NCBI GenBank assembly: GCA_913063225.1
Contig: CAJXYP010000004.1
Location: 1 to 64,000 of the forward strand
DNA from: an uncultured Cellvibrionales bacterium
Lineage (GTDB): Bacteria; Pseudomonadota; Gammaproteobacteria; Pseudomonadales; GM7GCV1
Length of the DNA: 64,000 nucleotides
Direction: 5' to 3'
A model generated the notes under the pieces. That model did not search any database. It had not been told where the DNA came from and saw only the letters and a list, made by a program, of their open reading frames with translations. Both the position numbers and the translations under genes were made by a program. Shown here in pieces: positions 19,537 through 30,055 of this stretch; position 1 is the stretch's first letter; every line of letters starts with the position of its first letter.

Positions 19537-19865
19537 TTGGGCTTTGTGCAACTTAGATGCCAATAAATAGCGTTTAACAATCATTTCGATCAGAACCCTG
19601 TAAATCTATCCCTCCAGCTCGACTAGAGCGATAAGCAAAATGCTGTCATCAAAAAGCGTCGGAAAGGAATAACGAATATATCGGAAAAATGGCAAATAAT
19701 CGCTTTTCCTATTTATCGCACTACCCGTCCATTTGGACTCAAAAGCCTGCCGATACCCATTGGAGAGGGGTAGCATCTGCCTCGATTAAAAGCTGGCATT
19801 CACGAATTATTGGTTGATACAAACCAAATGTGTATTCGGCGCTGCAGTGAACTTTATTAATAAGG

Positions 19866-22800
19866 GTGGGATTAATGGTTTATTTAAAGAAGTTGTTAAC
19901 TAGCAGTATTGCTTTGGCGCTATTGGGCACCATGGCATCTAGCTGGGCACAGGATGAAGAGTCGACAGCGACTGTGCCTCCTAGAGCTGACGGCATTGAA
20001 GAGGTACAAGTTACCGGTATTCGTTCCAGCTTACGCGATGCGATTGGCATTAAGAGAAGTTATGTAGGTAACGTTGATGCAATATCCGCAGAAGATTTCG
20101 GCAAGTTCCCCGATGGCAACCTAGCTGAGTCTCTGGCTCGAGTTCCGGGCATTGCTATCGATCGAAGCAATGTTGAAGGCCAGAAAATCGCAGTTCGTGG
20201 TTTTGGTCCAGAATTTAATATGGTGACCTTGAACGGTCGTCAAATGCCTACTGCACCTGGCGTATATGAAGGTGGCAGGGCATTTAACTTTGGCGATATC
20301 GCTTCTCCCGGCGTATCTGCGGTAGAAGTATTCAAATCAGCCAATAGCGCACTACCTTCTGGTGGGATAGGCGCAACAGTAAATATGATTACCACTAAAC
20401 CGCTGAATGTAAATGGCACACAGCGATCATTCAGCCTAAGTGGCGTTGCAGACAGCACTAGTGAAGCGGGCGGTTTACCTATCGAATCAGCTTTCCTTTT
20501 TGCCACCAATCAAGACCGTTGGGGTTTCTCTTTTTCTGGTTCATACCAAGAAAGACAAAACCGTGAAACCGGCACACGAGAAAACAACTGGATAACCGTT
20601 AGTGAACAACCAGGCCGGGTAGATCCATTAAACCCGGCCTTCACCAATAACAATCAGCGTGCAGATGGTGAAACTTTCTACGGAGAGCCAACTGGCTACC
20701 TAATTAAGGACAACGATCGAACGCGGATGAATGGGCAAGCAACATTCCAGTTTGAGATCACTCCTGATCTGGTTTCTACCCTCGACTATACCTACTCGAA
20801 TGTAGACTTTACTTCTGAAGGTTCAACTTTCGGATCATGGTTGGGTGGCTGGACTACCAATGAAGCAACTATCAACGAAAATGGTGCATTTACGGATGTT
20901 GTTGTGGGCGATAGAGGTTATGACCACGACGTTACCTGGCAGAACCTGGTAAATACCAACACATCTATTGGCTTAAACCTTGATTGGACCGTTAGTGATG
21001 CTTTGACATTGACATTTGATACACACCATTCCTCGGCTGAGGTTGATGGTGGTGAACTGGACAATACAATCGCAGCGCTGCCAGATTTCCAGACCAGCAT
21101 CAATCACACTAATGGCGGAGCCTCAGGTATCAATACCTTTACCTACGATGCCGATTACGTGCCAGCTGATTATCTTTTTACGGGTGCGACCATTCGTGAT
21201 GGTTTTAAAGATAACGTAATGGATCAGTTCCAGATTACTGGTGAGTGGGTCAATCTAGACGGTGGCTTGATCACTTCAGTTGATTTTGGTATTTCTCATC
21301 TTGAGAGTGCGTTCAGTAAAGTAACGCGCGTCGAAGACTATAATACTGCGGGAACTACGACGGCAGCTGATTTCGATGATGCTCTGTTCCAGAGAACCAT
21401 GCTTGACAGCGACTTTATGAATTCGTTTAGCCCTGATCTAGGCACCGACTTTTACTACGACATTGATCCTCGGGACGCACTAGCGGCATTTTCTGCGGCT
21501 AACCCAGCAGCGGCATTAACAGCCGGTGATATCGATACTAACTATGGCGTTAATGAAACTCAGGATGCTGCTTTTGTTCAGGTGAATATGGAAACTGAGT
21601 TCCGCGGTATGCCAATACAGATGACTGCAGGCCTTCGCTACGAAGATGCTGAGACCGAAGCCACTAGCTTGTTTGGGCCAACTACTGGACTGACATGGGA
21701 CTTCATACAGGGCGTAATTCCTATACAAGCCGCCCCGGATGACGTCAGCCAGTCTGGCAGCAACAGTCAGCTATTGCCAAGCTTCGCTATATCTTTGGGT
21801 CTTACGGAAGAGAAGGTCGTGCGTGCTTCCTTCAGCCAAACTATGGCCAGACCTGATATTTTTTCTCTGAGCTCGCGGTTTGATTTGACTAACAGAGATT
21901 TCTTCCAAGTGACTGCTGATGCGGGCAATCCAAACTTATCTCCATTGATGTCAACCAACTTCGATATTAGCTTTGAGAACTATTATGACGATGAGAGCTA
22001 TTACGCAATTAATTATTTCCGCAAAGAAATTAAAGACTTTGTTGGTAGTAGAACTACATCACAAGAAGTTGGCGATCTAAGAAACCCTGCGTTCTCTGCA
22101 AATGGCCAAATCGCACAGGCCTGTGTAGCTGCATGGAATGATGCTGGTCGTCCGGACCCAGGTGCGCCCGGCGTATTTGGTAGTGGTGACTGCGTATCTC
22201 AGCAAGCCCTATGGGCGCAGCCTTGGATGGACGACTTTCAGCATATGGGTTGGATAGCTCTTGCGCTGGAAGCTGGAATAGATGTTTCTCCCGCAACTGG
22301 TTTCGCATTCCTTGATACATCGGATGCAGGCCTTTATACCGGTGCGTTTTCTCCTGCTAGCTGTAACGGTGGCTGGTGGCGTTGTGACCCAGGCACTATC
22401 GATCAATCTGCTACCGATCCTTTAGCTGTAGTTGAAGTAACTGAGCCGTTCAACATGAACTCTGGTGTTGTAAGTGGTATTGAGCTGGCATGGCAACACC
22501 TTTGGTACGGCACACCATACGGTATGCAGTTCAACTACACCTTTATTAACGGTGGCGATGTTGATGTTGACCGCGATGTAATTGGCGAGCAGTTTGTTCT
22601 TCCCGGTCTAGGCGATAGCGGTAACTTCTCCGCCTTCTATGAAGACGATACACATACCGCACGCTTGGCTTTCAACTATCGCGGTGAGACGGTTGCCGGA
22701 TTTGCGAACTATGAGCAACCTCTCTTTGTTGAAGCGAGAACTCAAGTCGATTTGTCATATCAATACCGTTATGGCGACGCTACGACCTTTTTCGTCGATG

Positions 22801-22913
22801 CCTCAAACATTCTAGATGAGTCCACTCGTCTGTATGTTCGTAACGAAGAAATGTTATTCCTGGCGCAAGACCATGGACCAGTATATAAGTTTGGTGTTCG
22901 AACCAGCTTCTAA
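19866..22913 (+). CDS. TonB-dependent receptor
   Basis: 1015 aa; IEEVQVTGIRSSLRDAI plug start, GNLAESLARVPGIAIDR, C-terminal aromatic end FGVRTSF. Confidence 0.95.
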   Translation: MGLMVYLKKLLTSSIALALLGTMASSWAQDEESTATVPPRADGIEEVQVTGIRSSLRDAIGIKRSYVGNVDAISAEDFGKFPDGNLAESLARVPGIAIDRSNVEGQKIAVRGFGPEFNMVTLNGRQMPTAPGVYEGGRAFNFGDIASPGVSAVEVFKSANSALPSGGIGATVNMITTKPLNVNGTQRSFSLSGVADSTSEAGGLPIESAFLFATNQDRWGFSFSGSYQERQNRETGTRENNWITVSEQPGRVDPLNPAFTNNNQRADGETFYGEPTGYLIKDNDRTRMNGQATFQFEITPDLVSTLDYTYSNVDFTSEGSTFGSWLGGWTTNEATINENGAFTDVVVGDRGYDHDVTWQNLVNTNTSIGLNLDWTVSDALTLTFDTHHSSAEVDGGELDNTIAALPDFQTSINHTNGGASGINTFTYDADYVPADYLFTGATIRDGFKDNVMDQFQITGEWVNLDGGLITSVDFGISHLESAFSKVTRVEDYNTAGTTTAADFDDALFQRTMLDSDFMNSFSPDLGTDFYYDIDPRDALAAFSAANPAAALTAGDIDTNYGVNETQDAAFVQVNMETEFRGMPIQMTAGLRYEDAETEATSLFGPTTGLTWDFIQGVIPIQAAPDDVSQSGSNSQLLPSFAISLGLTEEKVVRASFSQTMARPDIFSLSSRFDLTNRDFFQVTADAGNPNLSPLMSTNFDISFENYYDDESYYAINYFRKEIKDFVGSRTTSQEVGDLRNPAFSANGQIAQACVAAWNDAGRPDPGAPGVFGSGDCVSQQALWAQPWMDDFQHMGWIALALEAGIDVSPATGFAFLDTSDAGLYTGAFSPASCNGGWWRCDPGTIDQSATDPLAVVEVTEPFNMNSGVVSGIELAWQHLWYGTPYGMQFNYTFINGGDVDVDRDVIGEQFVLPGLGDSGNFSAFYEDDTHTARLAFNYRGETVAGFANYEQPLFVEARTQVDLSYQYRYGDATTFFVDASNILDESTRLYVRNEEMLFLAQDHGPVYKFGVRTSF

Positions 22914-22940
22914 CGTCTGTTCCCCCACAGACACTTATTC

Positions 22941-22966
22941 GAGAGGGCGCAAGCCCTCTTTTTTTA
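22941..22966 (+). terminator. Rho-independent terminator after the TonB-dependent receptor
   Basis: AGAGGGC-GCAA-GCCCTCTTTTTTT. Confidence 0.85.
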
Positions 22967-23084
22967 TGCCCGTAAAAAGGCCTATTAAAAACCGTAAAGA
23001 CAGAGGATTTTTCTGGTTTCGGACTTTCAGCCCTCCGACCCTGTGTTAGCCTCTAAGTATTTGAAAATACTCTTGGGGAAAACA

Positions 23085-23837
23085 ATGGGCGGAATTTCTT
23101 TCCAAAAATTCAAATATTTGCTGTTTATCGGCTTTGCACTGACCACTTTCGGTGCTGCCTCGAGTGCATCAGCACAAATGTATAAAGCCGGAACCGACGA
23201 TGGCGTGCCCGGCGAAGAAATGTTTCAAGCCTGTGGATTTTGCCATGGTAATCAGGGGCAGGGTCGGCAGCGTCTGGACGCACCGCCTATTGCTGGGTTG
23301 CAGGCCTGGTATGTTGAGCGCCAGCTGAATAACTTTGATAACGAAATCCGTGGCATGCACGCTGAGGACTTGCCCGGTGCTCAAATGATTGTGATCAACG
23401 GCATTCTGCGCAACGAGGCGACCATTAAAAATGTAGCAGCCTATATTGAAACACTTGAACCCGGTGGCCCTCCTATGATGCGTGGTCGTGGTGAAAATGC
23501 CGTTCCTGAACCCCTAGAGCGGCCCTTTAATTGGGAATCTGAATACGCCTTTTTGAACCCGCCGGCTCCAGGTGATCCAGATGATGGGGCAAAGATATAC
23601 AACAGTATGTGTACGATTTGCCATGCCGCCAATGGTATAGGTAATCAAACTCTAGGCGCTCCAAACCTAACCGTATTGGCGCCCTGGTATATGGAGCGCC
23701 AGCTCGAATACTTTCAGGACGGAATTCGCGGCTCAGATCCGCAGGACGTATTTGGTGCACAGATGCTTACCTTTGCAAAACTCTTGGCTGACGATCAGGC
23801 TATCGCCGATGTCGTTGCCTATATCGACACCCTTTAA
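23085..23837 (+). CDS. diheme cytochrome c
   Basis: CGFCHG and CTICHA motifs; paralogue of 4303..5004. Confidence 0.9.
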   Translation: MGGISFQKFKYLLFIGFALTTFGAASSASAQMYKAGTDDGVPGEEMFQACGFCHGNQGQGRQRLDAPPIAGLQAWYVERQLNNFDNEIRGMHAEDLPGAQMIVINGILRNEATIKNVAAYIETLEPGGPPMMRGRGENAVPEPLERPFNWESEYAFLNPPAPGDPDDGAKIYNSMCTICHAANGIGNQTLGAPNLTVLAPWYMERQLEYFQDGIRGSDPQDVFGAQMLTFAKLLADDQAIADVVAYIDTL

Positions 23838-23862
23838 TTCACCACTCGGAGAGGTAATTAGC

Positions 23863-24441
23863 ATGAAATTAAGACTTACTGCAGCCATCTGCCTTACGGT
23901 GGCACTATTTGCACAAACTGTTTCAGCAGCGACTCTGGCTGAGCTCAAACTTATAAATCCGCTGGAGGAATCTCGCGGTTGGTGTGTAGATCTATTTGCG
24001 CATCTCACTGGCGGCTTGCCAATTGGTGGCTTTCAGGGCCACAACTGCTTCTCCTATATGGACGGTGGTCCGACCGAAGATCAAGGTTTTGACGCTGAAA
24101 TGTACGCGGACCAAGGCGTTATTCGGCTCGACTACTTTGATATATGTATGACCGTGCATGAACCCAGAGCGGGTTCATTTGTAGCCTCCGAGCCTTGCAC
24201 TGGCGAAGATGTTCAGAAATTCGATATTCAGGATTCAGGTGAAATTGTTTCTCGCTCGTCGCCCAATCTTTGCCTGACGATGGGCACTAGATTGGTTACC
24301 GGCGGAGGTGGCGAGCCTATTCATCTTATTCGCAAGCTTTCTTTTGAAGACTGCGACTCTGCCATTGCCGAGCGACAGCAATGGGAACTACGCACGACCT
24401 GGCAAGAATCAACGCCTACTAGAGAGCGACCTTATAATTAG
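23863..24441 (+). CDS. exported hypothetical protein, ricin-type beta-trefoil-like
   Basis: Paralogue of 5043..5660 (RGWC.DL, CMT..EPR.GSF, LCLT, GGGG.P.H..R.LSFE.C); ATG 23863. Confidence 0.62.
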   Translation: MKLRLTAAICLTVALFAQTVSAATLAELKLINPLEESRGWCVDLFAHLTGGLPIGGFQGHNCFSYMDGGPTEDQGFDAEMYADQGVIRLDYFDICMTVHEPRAGSFVASEPCTGEDVQKFDIQDSGEIVSRSSPNLCLTMGTRLVTGGGGEPIHLIRKLSFEDCDSAIAERQQWELRTTWQESTPTRERPYN

Positions 24442-24485
24442 GGGTCTTTATGGCCGAGGAATGCTCCTAATAAGTGTATCGAAAC

Positions 24486-24514
24486 AAAAAAGAGGCCAAA
24501 TGACCTCTTTTTTA
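24486..24514. terminator. bidirectional terminator between convergent genes
   Basis: AAAAAAGAGG-ccaaatga-CCTCTTTTTT. Confidence 0.75.
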
Positions 24515-24519
24515 CGCTT

Positions 24520-24969
24520 TCAAAAAATATGTAAATTATTTAAATTCGACACGTTGATCTGAAAATTCACACGAATATTTACCGTGCCCTCGTTCAAGCC
24601 CCAGCGGCGGATCGTATAAGTTCGCAAGCCGTTTGCATGCATGGGATCCGAGTCTGCAATCATCTTGGCGTCTTTAAAGGAATCGGCTCTGATAATAATC
24701 AGCCCTTGGGTCGGAGGGCCGGCTTCGGCTCCTTCCGTTCGCAGAGCACCTGCGCCGAACATAATTCCTCTACGCTCAAGATTGTCCTGATGGGCAAGAT
24801 GGTCTGTCATAAAATTACCGGCCTCTGCGGTCCGCCCTGGAATGCCGGTTGTCTCGATCACATACAAGACCAGTCCAAGCGGTTTTCGTTCTTGGGCCAC
24901 TGCCTGCTGTGCTCCGCCGATAAAGATAAATGAGAACAGTGTGGCCTAAACAATAGGTCTTATTTTCAT
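24520..24969 (-). pseudogene. YciI-like exported protein with amber codon inside its signal peptide
   Basis: Minus-strand frame reads MKIRPIV*ATLFSFIFIGGAQQAVAQERKPLG...; TAG at 24946-24948. Confidence 0.65.
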
Positions 24970-25180
24970 AGATACCCCCGAAATGAGCTTTCATTCTAGC
25001 CGTTCGGTCGTTGATAGCTTCCAAATTAACGATTATTCTCATTGAGGCAAAGGGGCTAGTTGCCGCTCTTTCGTTTAGGTTCAGTGCAACTGCGGTGGTA
25101 TCCTAGTTCCGCCCTATCAGGGGCCACCTGCGAGAGGAACGTAAATATCATGAATTCGGGCGCTGAACAATAAACTCCCT

Positions 25181-26416
25181 ATGCTGAATATATTGAGAAT
25201 ACCAACTATATGTTTAGCGCTGTTTCTATGCACTGCGGCGACTCAGGCTCAGGTGTTTGATCAGCCGCGCTATGCAACCTACCGCACATGGGCGCTTGCG
25301 CCGCCTTGGAAAGAGCACGGTTACAAAATAGGTTCCTTTATACCCGAGAGCTATCTGCTTTATCTTTCAGATGCGGACCCTATTACGATCTCAAATCAAC
25401 AATATACTCTGGCCTTAACGCAAGATGGCGTAGAGGTTTTGGTGCACCCCCGGTCAATTTCAGAGTTAAGCTTTCAGCAATCCGTCGGCGACCACCAAGT
25501 GATATTTAATTCGGACTACTTGCTGTGCAAAAGCCGAGGCTGCTCGGCGACATTGGCAAACGACTGGTTAGTGGCTCGTGGCGAAGCTTTTAAAATTATT
25601 GCTGATGAGGGCAACTTTATTACCCTGCTTGGAACTCGAGGATCGGAGCAGTTGCGAGGGTATATACGAAGAACTGATCTTGATCACTTGGAGCGTATTG
25701 GCAAAATAACCAGAGCCGACAAAATGCATCCCAGATATAGCATTGAAAAGCGTCAATCTGGCACGCTCGCAACCTCCTGCGGTGAGACCAAGGCGGTTGG
25801 AACGCTTATAGATGTTCCGAAAAATGATGTTACTGCAGAGCGCATACTGGCTTTACTTTCGGTTGCGCAGATCAATACAGGGAATATGCAAAGCGGTGAT
25901 GATGGCGAAGAAGTGAGCAGTGTGGACAATGTCGACCAAATCGAGATCACCAGTTCCTATGGTGGTGAGGGCTACCTGAATACCTTTTACCTATATCAAG
26001 TAGAGGATCTTAGTCAGACCTTGGGTTCCGATGAGCGCTTTTTTGATGTGGCGGTAGCCCTAAAAATTAATTGCACTCTCAATGAAGAGGGAGAGGAGCG
26101 CGGCGGATACCGCGAAAATTATATCGAGCATATGACTCTTATGAATTCCAAGAACATATTTAACGGTCGGCCGATAGCTAACGAAATCTCGATGGACTAT
26201 TTTAATACCCCTCTAGATCTGCAGGAGTACACCGGCGAGGCCTATATGATCAGCATTAATAAGCTGGAGCATTTTGAGCGCGCGCTTGAAATTTTGTCGA
26301 ACCGAATTGGGGATCGCGATCTGTCCGGTTATATGCTCACAGAGTTGAACCGTAGCTGCCGATCAGAGATGCGAAATCCCTATACACAAAGTGTATGCCT
26401 TACCTACGACTACTAA
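25181..26416 (+). CDS. exported protein of unknown function
   Basis: 411-aa ORF with signal peptide; no family recognised. Confidence 0.7.
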   Translation: MLNILRIPTICLALFLCTAATQAQVFDQPRYATYRTWALAPPWKEHGYKIGSFIPESYLLYLSDADPITISNQQYTLALTQDGVEVLVHPRSISELSFQQSVGDHQVIFNSDYLLCKSRGCSATLANDWLVARGEAFKIIADEGNFITLLGTRGSEQLRGYIRRTDLDHLERIGKITRADKMHPRYSIEKRQSGTLATSCGETKAVGTLIDVPKNDVTAERILALLSVAQINTGNMQSGDDGEEVSSVDNVDQIEITSSYGGEGYLNTFYLYQVEDLSQTLGSDERFFDVAVALKINCTLNEEGEERGGYRENYIEHMTLMNSKNIFNGRPIANEISMDYFNTPLDLQEYTGEAYMISINKLEHFERALEILSNRIGDRDLSGYMLTELNRSCRSEMRNPYTQSVCLTYDY

Positions 26417-26428
26417 ATACTACCTAGA

Positions 26429-27199
26429 ATGACAAAAAAATCTAAAGCCCTGTTGGCGAATACCTTGCTATTGGACGCGGGCAATACTTCAGTGAAGTGG
26501 AAGCTCGGTAGCTCCGGTGATATCCATCGTTGTGCCGCTGCGGATTTATCCAAGCTTGAGATTTGGATGAGAGAGCAGGCTTCAGGCATTGAATTCATAG
26601 CGCTTAGCAGCGTGCAAGCTACCCAGTGGAACACTTCTCTGGAATCAATATGTTCCGAACTGAGGATGTCGATCTGGATGGCCAGCTCAGAATCGGAAAA
26701 CTCCGGGTTGAGCTGTGGTTATCACGAGCCGGCAAATCTTGGTGTAGATAGGTGGCTGGCAATGTTGGCCCTCTGGCAGAGACGGAGAGCTGGGTTTTTG
26801 TTGGTGGATATGGGTACGGCGATCACTCTTGATGCGGTGGATGATCAGGGTAGGCATCTCGGGGGTTATATAGTGCCAGGGCTCGAGCTACAACGTCGCG
26901 CGTTAACGGAGAGCAGTGAAGCCCTGGGTAGATTGGTTACTGACGTGCCAGACTTTAGTTTTGGCTTGGGGTTGGATACCAGTGAAGCGGTTGATCGGGG
27001 GGTATTTATCTCGGTTGAGGCCTTGGTAGAAAAAGTTATGAACAATGCTGGGCTTTCTGCAGAGCAGTTGGTGATAATAGGTGGCGACGCGCGCTGGTTT
27101 ATCGATGCTAGCGATATAGATAACCAAAATATTGATTTAGTACTGCAAGGCCTAGAGATTGTCTATGGCCAAAGTTTGGAATCTGAGGAGCAAGGGTAG
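26429..27199 (+). CDS. coaX: type III pantothenate kinase
   Basis: LLLDAGNTSVKW, DMGTAITLDAVD, GGYIVPGLELQRRAL. Confidence 0.93.
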   Translation: MTKKSKALLANTLLLDAGNTSVKWKLGSSGDIHRCAAADLSKLEIWMREQASGIEFIALSSVQATQWNTSLESICSELRMSIWMASSESENSGLSCGYHEPANLGVDRWLAMLALWQRRRAGFLLVDMGTAITLDAVDDQGRHLGGYIVPGLELQRRALTESSEALGRLVTDVPDFSFGLGLDTSEAVDRGVFISVEALVEKVMNNAGLSAEQLVIIGGDARWFIDASDIDNQNIDLVLQGLEIVYGQSLESEEQG

Positions 27200-27201
27200 G
27201 G

Positions 27202-27996
27202 ATGAAGTGGATTGCGCTGGTTTTAATTCTGGCAAATGCCTTGGCATTCTATTTCTTTCGTGTGGATCAAAATCAGGAGATCAGCACAGATCTGCCTCGG
27301 CCAGTTGGTTCTGCCCGCTTGATACTTATCGACGAATTAAATTTTGCCGAGCGCAATGGGCTTCGTATTCAGGAGGCGCCTTCGGCCAATAGTGAGTCCT
27401 CCGCTAATGGCAGCGCATCAGCGAACACCCAGCCCATCGAAGACAGCTTTAACCTATTGCGGCAGACCGGCTTGCCTGAAGAAGGGACAGCTACCGAGCT
27501 AGCTTCTGATGCAGCCCCTGCTATGGATCCGGCCTTAGAAGGTGTCTGCGACGTATTTCGTTTGCCCGAAGAGCAAATATCCGGTTTGCTACAAAGGTTA
27601 AGGTCAGTAGACCTAAACCCTACGCTGGAAGAGGAGATAGTGGGAAATCCCGGGCCCATAATGGTTTATGTTGCGCCCTTTGTTTCCGCGCGTGAAGCGG
27701 CGCTCGAATTAAATGTTCTGCGTCGCGAAAAGATTGAAAGCTTCATCATCCCCGAGGGCGATCTGCAAAATGGCATATCTGTAGGCGTGTTTAGTACCGA
27801 GCAAAATGCCATCGCCCGATCAATTCAGCTAGAGAATTTGGGGTACCAAACAGATCATTATCAATATGTGGTTGAAGTGACTCAATATTTGGTTAATTTA
27901 CCCCTCTCCGAATCTACTCTAATGGCCTCAAATTATTGGCTTGAGCTCGAGTTGGACTTCCCTGCAATGACCCGTGAGCAAAATTCCTGTTTTTAG
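27202..27996 (+). CDS. SPOR-domain-like membrane-anchored protein
   Basis: N-terminal TM; VYVAPFVSAREAALELNVLRREKIESFII...ISVGVFSTEQNAI; downstream of coaX. Confidence 0.65.
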   Translation: MKWIALVLILANALAFYFFRVDQNQEISTDLPRPVGSARLILIDELNFAERNGLRIQEAPSANSESSANGSASANTQPIEDSFNLLRQTGLPEEGTATELASDAAPAMDPALEGVCDVFRLPEEQISGLLQRLRSVDLNPTLEEEIVGNPGPIMVYVAPFVSAREAALELNVLRREKIESFIIPEGDLQNGISVGVFSTEQNAIARSIQLENLGYQTDHYQYVVEVTQYLVNLPLSESTLMASNYWLELELDFPAMTREQNSCF

Positions 27997-27997
27997 G

Positions 27998-28026
27998 TTG
28001 CTTCGGGGGGTAAGTTTCAATAGAAT
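27998..28026 (+). promoter_or_regulatory. sigma70 promoter for the tRNA-tufB operon
   Basis: TTGCTT-17 nt-TAGAAT, GC-rich discriminator CCCGCCTCC. Confidence 0.7.
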
Positions 28027-28073
28027 CCCGCCTCCACTGCGCCCTGCCATATTGGTCGGGTAATTTGAGTAAG

Positions 28074-28149
28074 GCTGGTGTAGCTCAATTGGTAGAGCAG
28101 CTGACTTGTAATCAGCAGGTCGGGGGTTCGACTCCTCTCACCAGCTCCA
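28074..28149 (+). tRNA. tRNA-Thr (TGT)
   Basis: Cloverleaf; anticodon loop CTTGTAA; encoded CCA. Confidence 0.95.
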
Positions 28150-28168
28150 TCATAAATTAGCAGTGTTC

Positions 28169-28252
28169 GGTGGGGTTCCCGAGCGGCCAAAGGGATCAGA
28201 CTGTAAATCTGACGCGAAAGCTTCGGTGGTTCGAATCCACCCCCCACCACCA
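28169..28252 (+). tRNA. tRNA-Tyr (GTA)
   Basis: Class II tRNA with long variable arm; anticodon loop CTGTAAA; encoded CCA. Confidence 0.95.
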
Positions 28253-28365
28253 ATTAAGAGGTGGTACAAAGGGCTTTGTTTTCTCAAAGTACTTTGTAGT
28301 AAGAATTTGCTCTTAGATGAGCTAGGCGAGAGTCAGAATTGCATTCGCCAAATGAGTTGGGTTCG

Positions 28366-28439
28366 GCGGGTATAGTTCAATGGTAGAACGTCAGCCTTCC
28401 AAGCTGAACATGCGGGTTCGATCCCCGCTACCCGCTCCA
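28366..28439 (+). tRNA. tRNA-Gly (TCC)
   Basis: Cloverleaf; anticodon loop CTTCCAA; encoded CCA. Confidence 0.95.
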
Positions 28440-28476
28440 CTCTTTTTAGTTAAAGAGTGAGTGGATAAGGTTATGT

Positions 28477-28552
28477 GCTCATATAGCTCAGTCGGTAGAG
28501 TACTTCCTTGGTAAGGAAGAGGTCACCGGTTCGAATCCGGTTATGAGCTCCA
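28477..28552 (+). tRNA. tRNA-Thr (GGT)
   Basis: Cloverleaf; anticodon loop TTGGTAA; encoded CCA; conserved position upstream of tufB. Confidence 0.95.
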
Positions 28553-28674
28553 GTATTTGGTAGTTAGGTTTTAGTTATTGGTAGGTGGTTGGTTTTTTGG
28601 ATTCTTTATTAGTTGCTAAAGGCCAATCGCTAAATTGGTTTGCAATATTAGGTTGATGTTAGGAGACGCTAGAG

Positions 28675-29868
28675 ATGGGTAAAGAGAAGTTTGAACGTAC
28701 TAAGCCCCACGTAAATGTGGGCACGATTGGTCACGTGGATCATGGTAAAACCACACTGACGGCGGCATTGACGCGCGTATGTGCGGAAGTATGGGGCGGA
28801 GATGCGGTTGCTTTTGACGGTATCGATAACGCACCGGAAGAGCGCGAGCGCGGTATTACTATTGCGACGTCTCACGTTGAATATGAATCACCGAATCGTC
28901 ACTACGCACACGTTGATTGCCCAGGACACGCGGATTATGTGAAAAACATGATTACCGGTGCTGCTCAAATGGACGGCGCTATATTGGTTTGTTCAGCGGC
29001 TGACGGCCCCATGCCTCAGACGCGTGAGCACATCCTTCTATCTCGTCAGGTTGGTGTTCCGTACATCGTAGTATTTTTGAACAAAGCCGACATGGTTGAC
29101 GACGAAGAACTTTTGGAATTGGTTGAAATGGAAGTTCGTGAACTTCTTGATCAATACGAATTCCCTGGCGACGATACGCCAATCATCATCGGTTCTGCGC
29201 TTATGGCGTTGAACGGTGAAGATGACAACGAAATGGGTACTACGGCAGTTAAGAAGCTTGTTGAAGTTCTGGATTCATATATTCCAGAGCCAGAGCGTGC
29301 GGTAGATCTTCCATTTTTGATGCCAATTGAAGACGTTTTCTCTATCTCAGGTCGCGGTACGGTTGTTACCGGTCGAATTGAGCGCGGAATCGTAAACGTT
29401 GGTGACGAGATTGAAATCGTTGGTATCCACGACACGACTAAAACCACCTGTACCGGTGTTGAGATGTTCCGCAAGTTGCTTGACGAAGGTCGCGCTGGTG
29501 AGAACGTTGGTGTACTTCTGCGCGGAACTAAGCGTGAAGAAGTTGAACGTGGACAGGTTCTTTGTAAGCCTGGCGCGATCAAGCCACACACTAAGTTTGA
29601 AGCGGAAGTATATGTTCTGTCTAAAGACGAAGGTGGCCGTCATACACCATTCTTTAAAGGTTACCGTCCTCAGTTTTACTTCCGTACAACGGATGTGACT
29701 GGTGCCTGTGAGCTTCCAGAAGGCGTTGAAATGGTAATGCCTGGTGACAATATACAGATGGTAGTAGAGCTGCACGCTCCGATTGCGATGGAAGAAGGTC
29801 TTCGGTTTGCGATTCGTGAAGGTGGCCGAACTGTTGGTGCTGGTGTTGTAGCCAAGATTATCGAGTAA
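28675..29868 (+). CDS. tufB: elongation factor Tu (copy 1)
   Basis: 397 aa EF-Tu; identical to 45552..46745. Confidence 0.98.
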   Translation: MGKEKFERTKPHVNVGTIGHVDHGKTTLTAALTRVCAEVWGGDAVAFDGIDNAPEERERGITIATSHVEYESPNRHYAHVDCPGHADYVKNMITGAAQMDGAILVCSAADGPMPQTREHILLSRQVGVPYIVVFLNKADMVDDEELLELVEMEVRELLDQYEFPGDDTPIIIGSALMALNGEDDNEMGTTAVKKLVEVLDSYIPEPERAVDLPFLMPIEDVFSISGRGTVVTGRIERGIVNVGDEIEIVGIHDTTKTTCTGVEMFRKLLDEGRAGENVGVLLRGTKREEVERGQVLCKPGAIKPHTKFEAEVYVLSKDEGGRHTPFFKGYRPQFYFRTTDVTGACELPEGVEMVMPGDNIQMVVELHAPIAMEEGLRFAIREGGRTVGAGVVAKIIE

Positions 29869-29947
29869 TCGAAATACGACTAAAAGCCGGGGCGCAAATG
29901 CGTTCCGGCTTTGTCCGTTTCTCGGGGTAGGTGAAAAGTTAAGCTCC

Positions 29948-30023
29948 AGGCCAGTAGTTCAATTGGTAGAGCGTCGGTCTCCAAAACCGAATGTTGGGGG
30001 TTCGAGTCCCTCCTGGCCTGCCA
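29948..30023 (+). tRNA. tRNA-Trp (CCA)
   Basis: Cloverleaf; anticodon loop CTCCAAA; encoded CCA; precedes secE. Confidence 0.95.
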
Positions 30024-30055
30024 ACATTACAAGCTTATTATAGATATTGAGTTAT

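Noticed and set aside
29151-29775. Antisense ORFs of 142-146 aa inside tufB (and identical ones inside tufA)
   Set aside because: Shadow ORFs from codon bias of a highly expressed gene; repeated identically because the tuf copies are identical.
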